Source: Chloroflexota bacterium (GTDB lineage Bacteria > Chloroflexota > UBA5177 > JANWHV01). Taken from it: a DNA stretch of 7,501 nucleotides. Numbering within the stretch: the first letter of the stretch is position 1; each line of letters opens with the position of its first letter. The translations under genes and the position numbers were made by a program. A model generated the notes under the pieces. That model ran no database searches, had not been told where the DNA came from, and saw only the letters and a list, made by a program, of their open reading frames with translations. The stretch is from positions 1-7,501 of the forward strand of contig JAICHN010000259.1 of NCBI GenBank assembly GCA_025924845.1, written 5' to 3'. Positions 6,860 through 7,501 of this stretch are shown here, in pieces.

Positions 6860-7501
6860 ATGGACTCGAGCGGATCAGAATTCGATGAATATACCAATTT
6901 CTTCATTAAAGCTTCCGGAGGTATTACTCCCTTCCCATACCAAGTGCGGTTGGGCGAGGATCCCTGCCGGCCCGAGTTGCTGCGTGTCCCAACCGGGGCT
7001 GGCAAGACGCTTGCCGTGGTCGTGTCCTGGCTCTGGCAGCGCCGCCACCACCCGGATCCGGCGGTGCGGCACGGGACGCCGCGCCGTCTGGTCTACGTAC
7101 TGCCCATGCGCACGCTGGTGGAGCAGACCCAGCATGTCTGCCGGGAGGTGCTCCATCGGGTGGGCCTTGATGGACCGAGCGGCGCTGGGCTGCATGTACT
7201 CTATGGCGGCAGTGCCGACGACGACTGGTCGCTCTACCCTGAACGGGAGGCCATCCTGATCGGCACTCAGGATATGCTGCTCTCCCGCGCATTGAACCGC
7301 GGCTATGCCGAGAGCCGTTTTGCCTGGCCGCGCTCCTACGGGCTACTCAACGCCGACGCCCTGTGGGTGGCCGACGAGGTGCAGCTAATGGGCAGTGCCC
7401 TGGCTACCACTGTGCAGTTGGCCCACTTCCGGCGCCGGCTAGGTGCGCCGGGGCCGGGCGGGACGCTCTGGATGTCGGCCACCGCGCATACGGAGTGGCT
7501 C
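6860..7501 (+). CDS. cas3: CRISPR-associated helicase Cas3, type I-G (I-U)-like, 3' end off the right edge
   Basis: The visible 214 residues are the start of a superfamily 2 helicase: a Q-motif-like PFPYQ (24-28), Walker A VPTGAGKT (43-50), motif Ia LPMRTLVEQT (81-90), GTQDMLLSRAL (135-145), motif II as DEVQL (172-176) and motif III SAT (206-208). Cas3 unwinds and degrades target DNA after recruitment by the Cascade complex. The helicase begins about 20 residues from the N-terminus, so no HD nuclease domain precedes it. In type I-G the HD domain follows the helicase, and the sequence FFxKAxGxxPFPYQ together with DEVQLMGxxLATTxQL fits that subtype; I infer I-G but the rest of the gene is needed. 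Stand-alone Cas3' helicase is the alternative. It follows the WYL regulator by 12 bp. The first 45 bases are A/T-richer than the rest. Confidence 0.88.
   Translation, partial: MDSSGSEFDEYTNFFIKASGGITPFPYQVRLGEDPCRPELLRVPTGAGKTLAVVVSWLWQRRHHPDPAVRHGTPRRLVYVLPMRTLVEQTQHVCREVLHRVGLDGPSGAGLHVLYGGSADDDWSLYPEREAILIGTQDMLLSRALNRGYAESRFAWPRSYGLLNADALWVADEVQLMGSALATTVQLAHFRRRLGAPGPGGTLWMSATAHTEWL

Overview
The window is a high-GC bacterial chromosome segment. Strong G/C third-position bias leaves long spurious open frames antisense to the real genes. No gene here fixes the taxon. Chloroflexota or Actinobacteriota would fit the GC content, the type of APC permease and the paired-hairpin repeat, but that is inference only. 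Six protein genes can be supported, two of them cut by the window edges.

Left half (minus strand): a PLP-dependent aminotransferase of fold type I runs off the left edge (1-772). To its right, on the same strand, are a metallo-beta-lactamase-fold hydrolase (943-1683) and a CAX-type Ca2+/H+ antiporter (1872-3071). The 170-bp gap between aminotransferase and hydrolase holds two adjacent perfect hairpins. They look like a REP/PATE-type dispersed repeat, and one could also terminate transcription.

Centre: a 433-bp divergent intergenic region separates the antiporter from a 647-residue APC-superfamily permease on the plus strand (3505-5448). The permease carries a soluble C-terminal domain of about 165 residues. 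This makes a back-to-back pair of membrane transporters. The permease leader can fold into a hairpin just before its ribosome binding site.

Right side: a 421-bp stretch with no supportable gene (5449-5869) contains only short open fragments and small palindromes. It leads into a plus-strand operon: a WYL-domain transcriptional regulator (5870-6847), followed after 12 bp by the start of a Cas3 helicase (6860 to the right edge). This Cas3 begins directly with its helicase domain, has no N-terminal HD domain, and uses DEVQL in place of DEAH. That points to a type I-G (formerly I-U) CRISPR-Cas locus continuing to the right, with the WYL protein as its probable dedicated regulator. No CRISPR array is visible in the window. 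The defence locus seems to sit next to ordinary metabolic and transport genes, with the gene-poor 421-bp stretch as the likely junction.
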